This document shows, piece by piece, positions 53,801-64,000 of a stretch of DNA of 64,000 nt. The stretch lies in NCBI GenBank assembly GCA_029959085.1, contig JARWIR010000036.1, forward strand, positions 1,761,001 through 1,825,000, written 5' to 3'. Position numbers and translations under genes: made by a program. How positions within the stretch are numbered: the stretch's first letter is position 1; each line of letters starts with the position of its first letter. The notes below the pieces were generated by a model that was given only the letters and a program-made list of their open reading frames with translations, searched no databases and was not told the origin of the DNA. The stretch is from Nemophila menziesii. Its lineage: Eukaryota > Streptophyta > Magnoliopsida > Boraginales > Hydrophyllaceae.

Positions 53801-54460
53801 ATTAAACCCTAAATTCTAAAACCTCAAACATTTAACCTTAAACAATAAATAGGAAAGCCTAACCCAATATAATCTACACCTAATCCATCACCATAAGCCC
53901 TAAATACTAACCATAAACACTAACAATAAATCGTAAACAAAAACACTAAACCCTATACCATAATCACAAAACCCTAACCATGGATAGGATAATAATGTGA
54001 ATATTTTGGTGCGTTTGTGTCATCCAAACACTCTAAAACCTGTTTTTAGGATTTTTGAAGTTTCTGGGAGGGTTTTTGCTAACTTTCGCATATTTTTTCA
54101 AAATAGGGCATATAATATATGTTTTTTGAGTGTGTTGGACCTTATGGGACCAGCAGATCGCTTCGCCATCTAAGACGATCTGTTTTAAGTTTTGAGATTT
54201 ATTTAGTTGACTTTTAGGTTGTTTTTAATTTTTTCTTTTAGGGTTTCGTATTTTGGGTCCGTGAGTGTTTTACCAACTGTCGCATTAAACCCTAATTTCT
54301 AAAATATCTAACCTTATACCCTAAACAATAAATACAAAACCCCAACCCTAACTTACACCTAATCCATCACCAAAAGTCCTAAATAACACTAACAATAAAT
54401 CGTAAAAAGAAACACAAAACTCTATACCCTAATAACAAAACCCTAATAACTAAACCCTAA
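44857..54460. repeat. Satellite 2, regular higher-order part
   Basis: Nearly three consecutive seven-monomer units starting at about 44857, 48207 and 51568. Corresponding monomers in successive units share private differences (for example CATTTTGGCGC with CTAGGATTTTTGAAG), while neighbouring monomers differ more. That is the hallmark of unit-wise amplification. Confidence 0.85.
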
Positions 54461-57400
54461 CCATGGAAAGGATAATAATGTGAAGATTTTGGCGCGTTTG
54501 TATCATCCAAACACTCTGAAAAACGTTTTCAAAATTTTTTAAGTTTTCCAAAGGGTTTTTGCTAACTTTCGCATACTTTCTCAGAATAGGGCACATATTA
54601 TACGTTTTTGAGTGCGTTGGGCCTTATGGGACCGAAAGATCACTTCGCCATCTAAGATCATCTGTTTTGCGTTTTGAGATTTATTTATTTGACTTTTAGG
54701 TTGTTTTTAATATTTTATATTAGGGTTTCGTATTTTGGGCAGGGTTTTACCAACCGTCACAGTATACCCTAATTTCTAAAATTTCTAATATTATACCCTA
54801 AACCATAAACACTAAACCTTAACCGTAACTTACTCCTAATTCATCACCAAAAGCCCTAAATAACACTAACAATAAATCGTACACAGATACACTAAACCCT
54901 ATACCCTAATAATTAAATACTAACGATGGAATGGATGATAATGTGAAGATTTTGGCGCGTTTGTATCATCCAAACACTCTAACAACCGTTTTCAGGATTT
55001 TTGAAGTTTCCGGGAGGGTTTTTGCTAACTTTCGCATACTTTCACAGAATAGGGTACATATTTAATGTTTTTTGAGTGAGTTGGGCCTACTGGGACAACC
55101 AAATAGCTTTTCCATCTTAGATCGTCTATTTTACGTTTTGAGATTTATTTAGTTAACTTTTTAGTCGTTTTTAATTTTGTATTTTAGGGTTTTGTATTTT
55201 AGATTCGTTAGGGTTTTACCAACTGTGAAATTAAACCCTAATTTCTAAAACCTCTAAAATTAAACCTTAAACAATAAATATAAAAGCCAAACCCAATATA
55301 ATCTACACCTGCCCTAAATACTAACCATAAATACAAAAAATAAATCGTAAACAGAAACACTAAACCCTATACTCTAATCACAAAACCCTAATAACTAAAA
55401 CCTAACCATGGGTAGGATAATAATGTGGACATTTTGGCACGTTTGTATCATCCAAACACTCTAAAAAGCGTTTCTAAGATTTTTGAAGTTTCCGGGAGGG
55501 ATTTTGCTAACTTTCACATACTTTCTCAGAAAGGGAATATAATATATGTTTTTTGAGTGCATTGGACCTTCTAGGAGTAACAGATAGCTTCGCCATGTAA
55601 GATCATTTGTTTTACGTTTCGAGATTTATTTAGTTAACTTTTAGGTTGTTTTTAATATTTTATTTTAAGGTTTTGTATTTTGGTTCCGTTAGTGTTTTAC
55701 CAACAGTAGCATAAACCTTAATTTATAAAATCTCTAACATTATACACTAAAGCATAAACACAAAACCTTAACCCTAACTTACACCTAATCCATCACCAAA
55801 AGCCCTAAATAACACTAACAATGTATCGTAAACAGAAACACTAAACCCTATAACCTAATATCAAAACCTTAATCATTAAACCCTAACCATGGAAAGGATA
55901 ATAATCTGAAGATTTTGGCGCGTTTGTATCATCCAAACACTCTAAAAACCGTTTTCAAGATTTTTGAAGTTTCCGGGAGTTTTTTTGCTAACTTTCGTAT
56001 ACTTTCACAGAGTAGGGTACATATTATATTCTTTTTTTAGTGTGTTGGGCCTACTGGGACCAACATATAGCTTTGCCATCTTAGATCGTCTGTTTTTACG
56101 TTTTGAGATTTATTTAGTTAACTTTTAAGTAGTTTTTAATATTTTATTTTAGGGTTTGGTATTTTGGGTTCGTTACGGCTTTACTAACTGTAAAATTAAA
56201 CACTAAATTCTAAAACCTCTAACATTTAACCTTAAACAATAAATACAAAAGCCAAACTCAATATAATCTACACCTAATCCATCACTATATGCCCTAAATA
56301 CTAATAAAAAATACAAAAAGTAAATCGTAAACAGAAACACTAAACCCTATACTCTAATCACAAAACCCTAATCACTAAAACCTAACCATGGATAGGATAA
56401 TAATGTGGACATTTTGGCGCGTTTGTAACATCCAAACACTCTAAAAAGCTTTTCTAGGATTTTTGAAGTTTCCGGGAGGGATTTTGCGAACTTTCACATA
56501 CTTTCTCAGAAAGGGCATATAATATATGTTTTTTGAGTGTGTTGGACCTTCTAGGACCAACAGATAGCTTCGCCATGTAAGATAATTTGTTTTACGTTTC
56601 GAGATTTATTTAGTTGACTTTTAGGTTGTTTTTAATATTTTATTTTACGGTTTCGTATTTTGGTTCCGTTAGGGTTTTACCAACCGTCGCATAAACCCTA
56701 ATTTATAAAATCTCTAACATTATACACTAAACCATTAACAAAAAACCTTAACCCTAACTTACACCTAATACATCACCAAAAGCCCTAAATAACACTAACA
56801 ATAAATCGTAAACAGAAACACTAAACCCTATAACCTAATATCAAAACCCTAATCATTAAACCCTAACCATGGAAAGGATAATAATCTGAAGATTTTGGCG
56901 CGTTTGTATCATCCAAACACTCTGAAAACCGTTTTCAAGATTTTTGAAGTTTACAGGAGTTTTTTTGCTAACTTTCGTATACTTTTACAGAGCAGGGTAC
57001 ATATTATATGATTTTTTTAGTGTGTTGGGCCTACTGGGACCAACATATAGCTTTGCCATCTTGGATCGCCTGTTTTTACGTTTTGAGATTTATTTAGTTA
57101 ACTTTTAAGTCGTTTTTAATATTTTATTTTAGGGTTCTGTATTTTGGGTTCGTTAGGGCTTTACTAACTGTAAAATTAAACCCTAAATTCTAAAACCTCT
57201 AACATTTAACCTTAAACAATAAATACGAAAGCCTAACCAAATATAATCTACAACTAATCCATCACCATAAGCCCTAAATACTAACCATAAACACTAACAA
57301 TAAATCGTAAACAGAAACACTAAACCCTATACCATAATCACAAAACCCTAATCACTAAACCCTAACCATGGATAGGATAATAATGTGAATATTTTGGTGC

Positions 57401-60400
57401 GTTTGTATCATCCAAACACTCTAAAACCCGTTTTTAGGATTTTTGAAGTTTCTGGGAGGATTTTTGCTAACTTTCGCATATTTTTTTAAAAATAGGGCAT
57501 ATAATATATGTTTTTTGAGTGTGTTGGACCTTCTGAGACAAACAGATAGCTTCGCCATCTAAGACCATCTGTTTTACCTTTTGTGATTTATTTAGTTGAC
57601 TTTTAGTTTGACTTTAATATTTTCTTTTAGGGTTTCGTATTTTGGGTCCGTGAGGGTTTTACCAACTGTCGCATTAAACCCTAATTTCGAAATATCCAAC
57701 CTTATACCCTTAACCATAAATACAAAACCCCAACCCTAACTTATACCTAATCCATCACCAAAAGCCCTAAATAACACTAACAATAAATCGTAAAAAGAAA
57801 CACAAAACTCTATACCCTAATAACAAAAACCCTAACCATGGAAAGGATAATAATGTGAAGATTTTGGCGCGTTTGTATCTTCCAAACACTCTGAAAAACG
57901 TTTTCAAGATTTTTTAAGTTTTCCAGAGGGTTTTTGCTAACTTTCGCATACTTTCTCAGAATAGGGCACATATTATATGTTTTTTGAGTGCGTTGGGCCT
58001 TCTGGGACCGAAAGATCACTTCGCCATCTAAGATCATCTGTTTTGCGTTTTGAGATTTATTTATTTGACTTTTAGGTTGTTTTTAATATTTTATTTTGGG
58101 GTTTCGTATTTTGGGCCCTTTAGGGTTTTACCAACCGTCACAGTAAACCCTAATTTCTAAAATCTCTAACATTATACCCTAAACCATAATCACAAAACCT
58201 TATCCGTAACTTACTCCTAATTCATCACCAAAAGCCCTAAATAACACTAACAATTAATCGTAAACAGAAACACTAAACCTTATACCCTAATAACAAAACC
58301 CTAATCATTAAACCCTATCAATGAAAAGGATAATAATGTGAAGATTTTGGCGCGTTTGTACCATCCAAACACTCTGGAAACCGTTTTCAAGATTTTTTAA
58401 TTTTCCGGGACGGTTTTTGCTAAATTTCGCATACTTTCACAGAGTAGGGTACATATTTTATGTTTTTTTAGTGCGTTTGGCCTACTGGGACCAACATATA
58501 GCTTTGCCATCTTAGATCGTCTGTTTTTACGTTTTGAGATTTATTTAGTTAACTTTTAAGTCGTTTTTAATATTTTATTTTAGGGTTTTGTATTTTGGGT
58601 TCGTTAGGGCTTTACTAACTGTAATATTAAACCCAAAATTCTAAAACCTCTAACATGTAACCTTAAACAATAAATACAAAAGCCAAACCCAATATAATCT
58701 ACACCTAATCCATCACTATATGCCCTAAATACTAACCAAAAATACAAAAAATAAATCGTAAACAGAAACACTAAACCCTATACTCTAATCACAAAACCCT
58801 AATCACTAAAACCTAACCATGGATAGGATTATAATGTGGACATTTTGGCGCGTTTGTATTATCCAAACACTCTAAAAAGCGTTTCTAGGATTTTTGAAGT
58901 TTCCGGGAGGGATTTTGTGAACTTTCACATACTTTCTCGGAAAGGGCATATAATATATGTTTTTTTGAGTGCGTTGGACCTTCTAGGACCAACAGATAGC
59001 TTCGCCATGTAAAATCATTTGTTTTACGTTTCGAGATTTATTTAGTTGACTTTTAGGTTGTTTTTAATATTTTATTTTACGGTTTCGTATTTTGGTTCCG
59101 TTAGGGTTTTACCAACCGTCGCATAAACCCTAATTTATAAAATCTCTAACATTATACACTAAACCATTAACAAAAAACCTTAACCCTAACTTACACCTAA
59201 TACATCACCAAAAGCCCTAAATAACACTAACAATAAATCGTAAACAGAAACACTAAACCCTATAACCTAATATTAAAACCCTAATCATTAAACCCTAACC
59301 ATGGAAAGGATAATAATCTGAAGATTTTGGCGCGTTTGTATCATCCAAACACTCTGAAAACCGTTTTCAAGATTTTTGAAGTTTACAGGAGTTTTTTTGC
59401 TAACTTTCGTATACTTTTACAGAGCAGGGTACATATTATATGATTTTTTTTAGTGTGTTGGGCCTACTGGGACCAACATATAGCTTTGCCATCTTGGATC
59501 GCCTGTTTTTACGTTTTGAGATTTATTTAGTTTACTTTTAAGTCGTTTTAAATATTTTATTTTAGGGTTCTGTATTTTGGGTTCGTTAGGGCTTTACTAA
59601 CTGTAAAATTAAACCCTAAATTCTAAAACCTCTAACATTTAACCTTAAACAATAAATACGAAAGCCTAACCCAATATAATCTACACCTAATCCATCACCA
59701 TAAGCCCTAAATACTAACCATAAACACTAACAATAAATTGTAAACAGAAACACTAAACCCTATACCATAATCACTAAACCCTAACCATGTATAGGATAAT
59801 AATGTGAATATTTTGGTGCGTTTGTATCATCCAAACACTCTAAAACCCGTTTTTAGGATTTTTGAAGTTTCTGGGAGGATTTTTGCTAACTTTCGCATAT
59901 TTTTTTAAAAATAGGGCATATAATATATGTTTTTTGAGTGTGTTGGACCTTCTGAGACCAACAGATAGCTTTGCCATCGAAGACCATCTATTTTACCTTT
60001 TGAGATTTATTTAGTTGACTTTTAGGTTGTTTTTAATATTTTCTTTTAGGGTTTCGTATTTTGGGTCCGTGAGGGTTTTACCAACTGTCGCATTAAACCC
60101 TAATTTCTAAATATCTAACCTTATACCCTAAACCATAAATACAAAACCCCAACCCTAACTTACACCTAATCCATCACCAAAAGCCCTAAATAACACTAAC
60201 AATAAATCGTAAAAAGAAACACAAAACTCTATACCCTAATAACAAAACCCTAATCACTAAACCCTAACCATGGAAAGGATAATAATGTGAAGATTTTGGC
60301 GCGTTTGTATCATCCAAACACTCTGAAAAACGTTTTCAATATTTTTTAAGTTTTCCAGAGGGTTTTTGCTAACTTTCGCATACTTTCTCAGAATAGGGCA

Positions 60401-61404
60401 CATATTATATGTTTTTTGAGTGCGTTGGGCCTTCTGGGACCGAAAGATCACTTCGCCATCTAAGATCATCTGTTTTGCGTTTTGAGATTCATTTATTTGA
60501 CTTTTAGGTTGTTTTTAATATTTTATTTTAGGGTTTCGTATTTTGGGCCCTTTAGGGTTTTACCAACCGTCACAATAAACCCTAATTTCTGAAATCTCTA
60601 ACATTATACCCTAAACCATAAACACAAACCTTAACTGTAACTTACTCCTAATTCATCACCAAAAGCCCTAAATAACACTAACAATAAATCGTAAACAGAA
60701 ACACTAAACCTTATACCCTAATAATTAAATACTAACGATGGAAAGGATAATAATGTGAAGATTTTGGCGCGTTTGTATCATCCAAACACTCTAACAACCG
60801 TTTTCAGGATTTTTGAAGTTTCCGGGAGGGTTTTTGCTAACTTTCGCATACTTTCACAGAATAGGGTACATATTTAATGTTTTTTGAGTGAGTTGGGCCT
60901 ACTGGGACAACCAAATAGCTTTTCCATCTTAGATCGTCTATTTTACGTTTTGAGATTTATTTAGTTAACTTTTTAGTCGTTTTTAATTTTGTATTTTAGG
61001 GTTTTGTATTTAGATTCGTTAGGGTTTTACCAACTGTAAAATTAAACCCTAATTTCTAAAACCTCTAAAATTAAACCTTAAACAATAAATACAAAAGCCA
61101 AACCCAATATAATCTACACCTAATCCATCACTATATGCCCTAAATACTAACCATAAATACAAAAAATAAATCGTAAACAGAAACACTAAACCCTATACTC
61201 TAATCACAAAACCCTAATCACTAAAACCTAACCATGGGTAGGATAATAATATGGACATTTTGGCGTGTTTGTATCATCCAAACACTCTAAAAAGCGTTTC
61301 TAAGATTTTTGAAGTTTTCGGGAGGGATTTTGCTAACTTTCACATACTTTCTCAGAAAGGGAATATAATATATGTTTTTTGAGTGCGTTGGACCTTCTAG
61401 GAGT

Positions 61405-61436
61405 CCCCTGAGGCCGGAAAAATAACAGACGAAGCT
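61405..61436. other. Non-satellite filler in a satellite 2 monomer
   Basis: Where the related monomer at 55573 reads CTAGGAGTAACAGATAGCTT, this one has CTAGGAGT, then CCCCTGAGGCCGGAAAAATA and ACAGACGAAGCT, then AGCTTCGCC. About 25 extra bases, GC-rich and unlike the array. A repair filler is likely. Confidence 0.75.
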
Positions 61437-62270
61437 AGCTTCGCCATGTAAGATCATTTGTTTTACGTTTCGAGATTTATTTAGTTAACTTTTAGGTTGT
61501 TTTTAATATTTTATTTTAAGGTTGCGTATTTTGGTTCCGTTAGGGTTTTACCAACAGTAGCATAAACCTTAATTTATAAAATCTCTAACATTATACACTA
61601 AACCATAAACACAAAACCTTAACCCTAACTTACACCTAATCCATCACCAAAAGCCCTAAATAACACTAACAATGTATCGTAAACAGAAACACTAAACCCT
61701 ATAACCTAATATCAAAACCTTAATCATTAAACCCTAACCATGGAAAGGATCATAATCTTAAGATTTTGGCGCGTTTGTATCATCCAAACACTCTAAAAAC
61801 CGTTTTCAAGATTTTTGAAGTTTCCGGGAGTTTTTTTGCTAACTTTCGTATACTTTCACAGAGTAGGGTACATATTATATTTTTTTTTAGTGTGTTGGGC
61901 CTACTGGGACCAACAGATAGCTTTGCCATCTTAGATCGTCTGTTTTTACGTTTTGAGATTTATTTAGTTAACTTTTAAATCGTTTTTAATATTTTATTTT
62001 AGGGTTTTGTATTTTGGGTTTATTAGGGCTTCACTAAGTGTAAATTAAACCCTAAATTCTAAAACCTCTAACATTTAACCTTAAACAATAAATACGAAAG
62101 CCTAACACAATATAATCTACACCTAATCCATCACCATAAGCCCTAAATACTAACCATAAACACTAACAATAAATCGTAAACTAAAAGACTAAACCCTATA
62201 CCATAATCACAAAACCCTAACCATGGATAGGATAATAATGTGAATATTTTGGTGCGTTTATTTTCAGATT

Positions 62271-64000
62271 CTGTATATTTTCAGATTCTTTCGTGTTTAC
62301 AGATGCTTCCAACATACTAATTTCCTCACTCTTCTTCTTTATCTCAGATTTTAATGCCAGTTGGTCTTGCTTTTCTTTATCCAATTTAGTGATCACATTA
62401 TTTATGTTAAAATTCAGCTTTTTCACCTCTTCCCTCTTGAAAGTTAAATCATGAGTCAATGCCTCTATTTTTCTTCTTTGTTCATCGAATTCCGCCTTGT
62501 TCACCATATCTTTTTTTTCAGTTTTCGTTTGAGTTAGCTTCAGTTCTAGCTCAGACACCTTATTCCTCTGTAAACATAATTCCTCACTTAGCAACTTCAT
62601 TTGTTCTTCCATTTTTGTATTTTCTAATATGAGATCAACATCTGCTAAAGATTGGTCGTTTACTTTTATGTTTTCAGCTGTCTCATCCCTCAACACTCCT
62701 TGGGAAGGTGGTGTTTCAAAAATATGCGAATTATCTATTCCAAGGGAGACGGTGGGACCACTTTCGTCTAGTAAAGGTTGATTTAAGGTAGCAATATATT
62801 CTGTATTGCTAGTGTTACTTGTTGATGCTTGATTTGCACTATCTATACCTTTTGATCCTTGTGGCTCAATTCTAAATGGACTTATTGGTGTATCGGTTGT
62901 TTTTTGACTGTTTTCGGCCCCATCCATAATAATTTGTAGCGCTGAAGAGTTTCTTTTCCTCTTCCTATAATACACTTGAGGATCCTTCAGAAAATTCTCT
63001 GCGTATACCATTATCCTATGCATTTCATCTTCACTGCTATCCATTTCTTCTTCTTCATTTTCGTATGGGAGTTCTTCTTCACTTCCCAGTTCATCTTCAT
63101 TCCTTAATGAGTCTCTTATGTATTTTCTCTCATACCTTTTGAGCATTAAGTTATCTTTTTTCATCTGCAACAAATAAAAAAAATTCAGGGAATTAGTAAA
63201 TTCCCATACGTACGTTACTAAATCTACTAAGTTATGGTATTCTGGAAGTTTAGATGTGAAATACAAGTTCTGGGAATACTTCCCAACACTGGACAAGTAC
63301 GGTTTTGCACTTGCACAAGTACGGTTTTGTGATTCTACAAGTACAGTTTTGTGATTCTACAAGTACAGTCTTAGAAAAGTAAATGTATCACGAGTAACTT
63401 TATCCAAAAAAAATCCCATAACCCAATATCCCATAACTCAAAATACAATAAATGGAATACAGTATAATAGTTAGTGTTAGAAAAGTTTAAGTTTCTAAAA
63501 ATGTGAAGTTTATAAAACTGTATTTCTGCAATTACTAATCAACTACAAAAATGTCACATCAACCTTATAGTATAAATCTCATAACTTATATAAATATTGT
63601 ACTTGAAATCACTAGTATCTTACATATCTCTGTTTCACTTTGTTTATATGATTAAGCTTGAATGATGCATGGCGTTGTTTAATGTGCCATCTCAACACTC
63701 TTGGATATGCGTGTTCATGTTTTTCAACTGGATTCCATGTGTTCGCGTGTTCAAAGAAGAACGCCTGCAATATAAATTTATTTAATAATTAATTGTTTGT
63801 TTTTAAATACAATCTTGTCTTCATATTTAACAAATGTATTATCTTACCAACAACATGTAGCTTGGACCTTTGGGATTATTGAAATGTCCACCATTTAGTG
63901 AATTTTCTAATCTTTTTATACTTTCACTTGCCCAGTCATATTTATTCACCCATTTGAGATCTTGACTGACACGAATCACCCACCAATCTATATATCCTCG
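62271..64000 (-). pseudogene. ULP-D: near-identical partial copy of ULP-C, cut by satellite 2
   Basis: Corresponds to 31722-33424 at constant offset 30549, changing to 30576 after a repeat-number difference in the intron. Contains the 3' part of exon 1 (63848-64000), exon 2 (63624-63764), the intron with hairpin and palindromes, and exon 3 from 63164 until the satellite begins at 62270. Only a handful of substitutions were seen. The important one is exon 2 codon TGG (Trp) at 63735-63737, where ULP-C has TAG. Exon 3 is open to the break, after which the frame runs ~50 bp into satellite and stops at 62217. The rest of exon 3 and the Ulp1-like domain are missing. The gene continues beyond the window. 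Confidence 0.9.
63264..63372. repeat. Right-end hairpin and palindrome/minisatellite units in the ULP-D intron
   Basis: TTCTGGGAATACTTCCCAAC plus ACTGGACAAGTAC, then GCACTTGCACAAGTAC and two GTTTTGTGATTCTACAAGTA units; ULP-C has one unit fewer. Confidence 0.75.

Larger units (their letters stand above)
44813..62270. repeat. Satellite 2: ~485-bp telomere-like monomers, 7-monomer HOR of ~3.36 kb
   Basis: About 36 head-to-tail monomers, each with TAACCATGGATAGGATAATA, TTTTGGCGCGTTTGTATCAT, GAAGTTTCCGGGAGG, GTTTTACGTTTTGAGATTTA, TTAGGGTTTTACCAAC and many AAACCCTAA units. Period marks (monomer start) include 45338, 45808, 46298, 46780 and 47260. The distinctive GAAAAGGAYAATAATGTG monomer recurs at about 44857, 48207 and 51568, and the GGCGATTTTGG monomer at 45338, 48690 and 52052, giving a seven-monomer unit of ~3.36 kb. 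From about 54.4 kb the order becomes irregular (a five-monomer spacing is visible). Open frames within it repeat the same ~65-75 residue peptide per monomer and are not genes. Confidence 0.95.

Noticed and set aside
45355..61978. Open frames of 65-75 codons in satellite 2
   Set aside because: The same frame recurs at identical monomer positions (45355, 52069, 53522, 61766; 57810 and 60257 on the - strand). No start context, domain or conservation beyond the monomer.

Overview
The window looks like a repeat-dense, probably pericentromeric or heterochromatic stretch of a flowering-plant nuclear genome. Evidence: AT-rich host DNA, two unrelated satellite arrays, a Mutator-like transposase, F-box genes, multi-exon Ulp1-type genes with short GT-AG introns, and inserted plastid and mitochondrial DNA. 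The mitochondrial piece carries rpl10, ccmB and the 3' end of nad7 with angiosperm exon and intron structure. An intact mitochondrial rpl10 reading frame suggests a eudicot; I cannot name the species.

Layout. 1-8273: AT-rich tandem satellite, monomer about 167 bp, with a higher-order period of 1807 bp over the first 5.2 kb and more divergent monomers toward the right edge. One higher-order copy carries a 249-bp plastid insert, the 3' end of psaB. 8269-8310: a scrap of the second satellite. 9671-11963: broken Mutator-like (MULE) transposase gene, + strand. 12781-13791: intact F-box gene, + strand. 14547-18073, 23909-27961 and 30116-33931: three - strand genes (ULP-A, ULP-B, ULP-C here) built from an N-terminal plant-mobile/DUF1985-like domain, an acidic/basic or coiled-coil middle, and a C-terminal Ulp1 (C48) protease-like domain. 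A and B lie in a ~5 kb duplicated block; C is a distant paralogue. All three carry stops or frameshifts. A second F-box gene (20845-21708, -) has two in-frame stops. 34093-44700: ~10.6 kb of mitochondrial DNA (NUMT) with intact rpl10 and ccmB and a truncated nad7. 44701-44812: scrap of a fourth ULP gene. 44813-62270: ~17.4 kb of a second satellite, ~485-bp monomer, seven-monomer higher-order unit of ~3.36 kb, rich in the plant telomere-like AAACCCTAA motif and carrying an E2F-like TTTGGCGC core in most monomers. 62271-64000: near-identical second copy of the 5' half of ULP-C, running off the window.

Threaded through all nuclear non-satellite DNA (9-34 kb, 44.7 kb, 63 kb), but absent from both satellites and from the NUMT, is a small repeat with two parts. 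One is a 117-220 bp element whose terminal inverted repeats (about CCAGTGGTGGGAAT plus TTCCCAAAACTC) are themselves hairpins. The other is a cluster of the palindrome GTACTTGTACAAGTAC that usually begins at its right end. Several copies lie in introns of the ULP genes. I do not recognise it as a named family, and I regard it as the most likely undescribed item here.

How the parts relate. The transposase, the ULP genes and probably the F-box copies belong to the transposon-rich fraction, and Ulp1-like genes are known cargo of plant MULEs. The genes are decaying independently. Both edges of the mitochondrial insertion and both edges of the second satellite fall in or beside ULP-family sequence and hairpin repeats, so this gene family and its hairpins look like recurrent breakpoints. 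No computation was run; identities and periods come from reading positions by eye.
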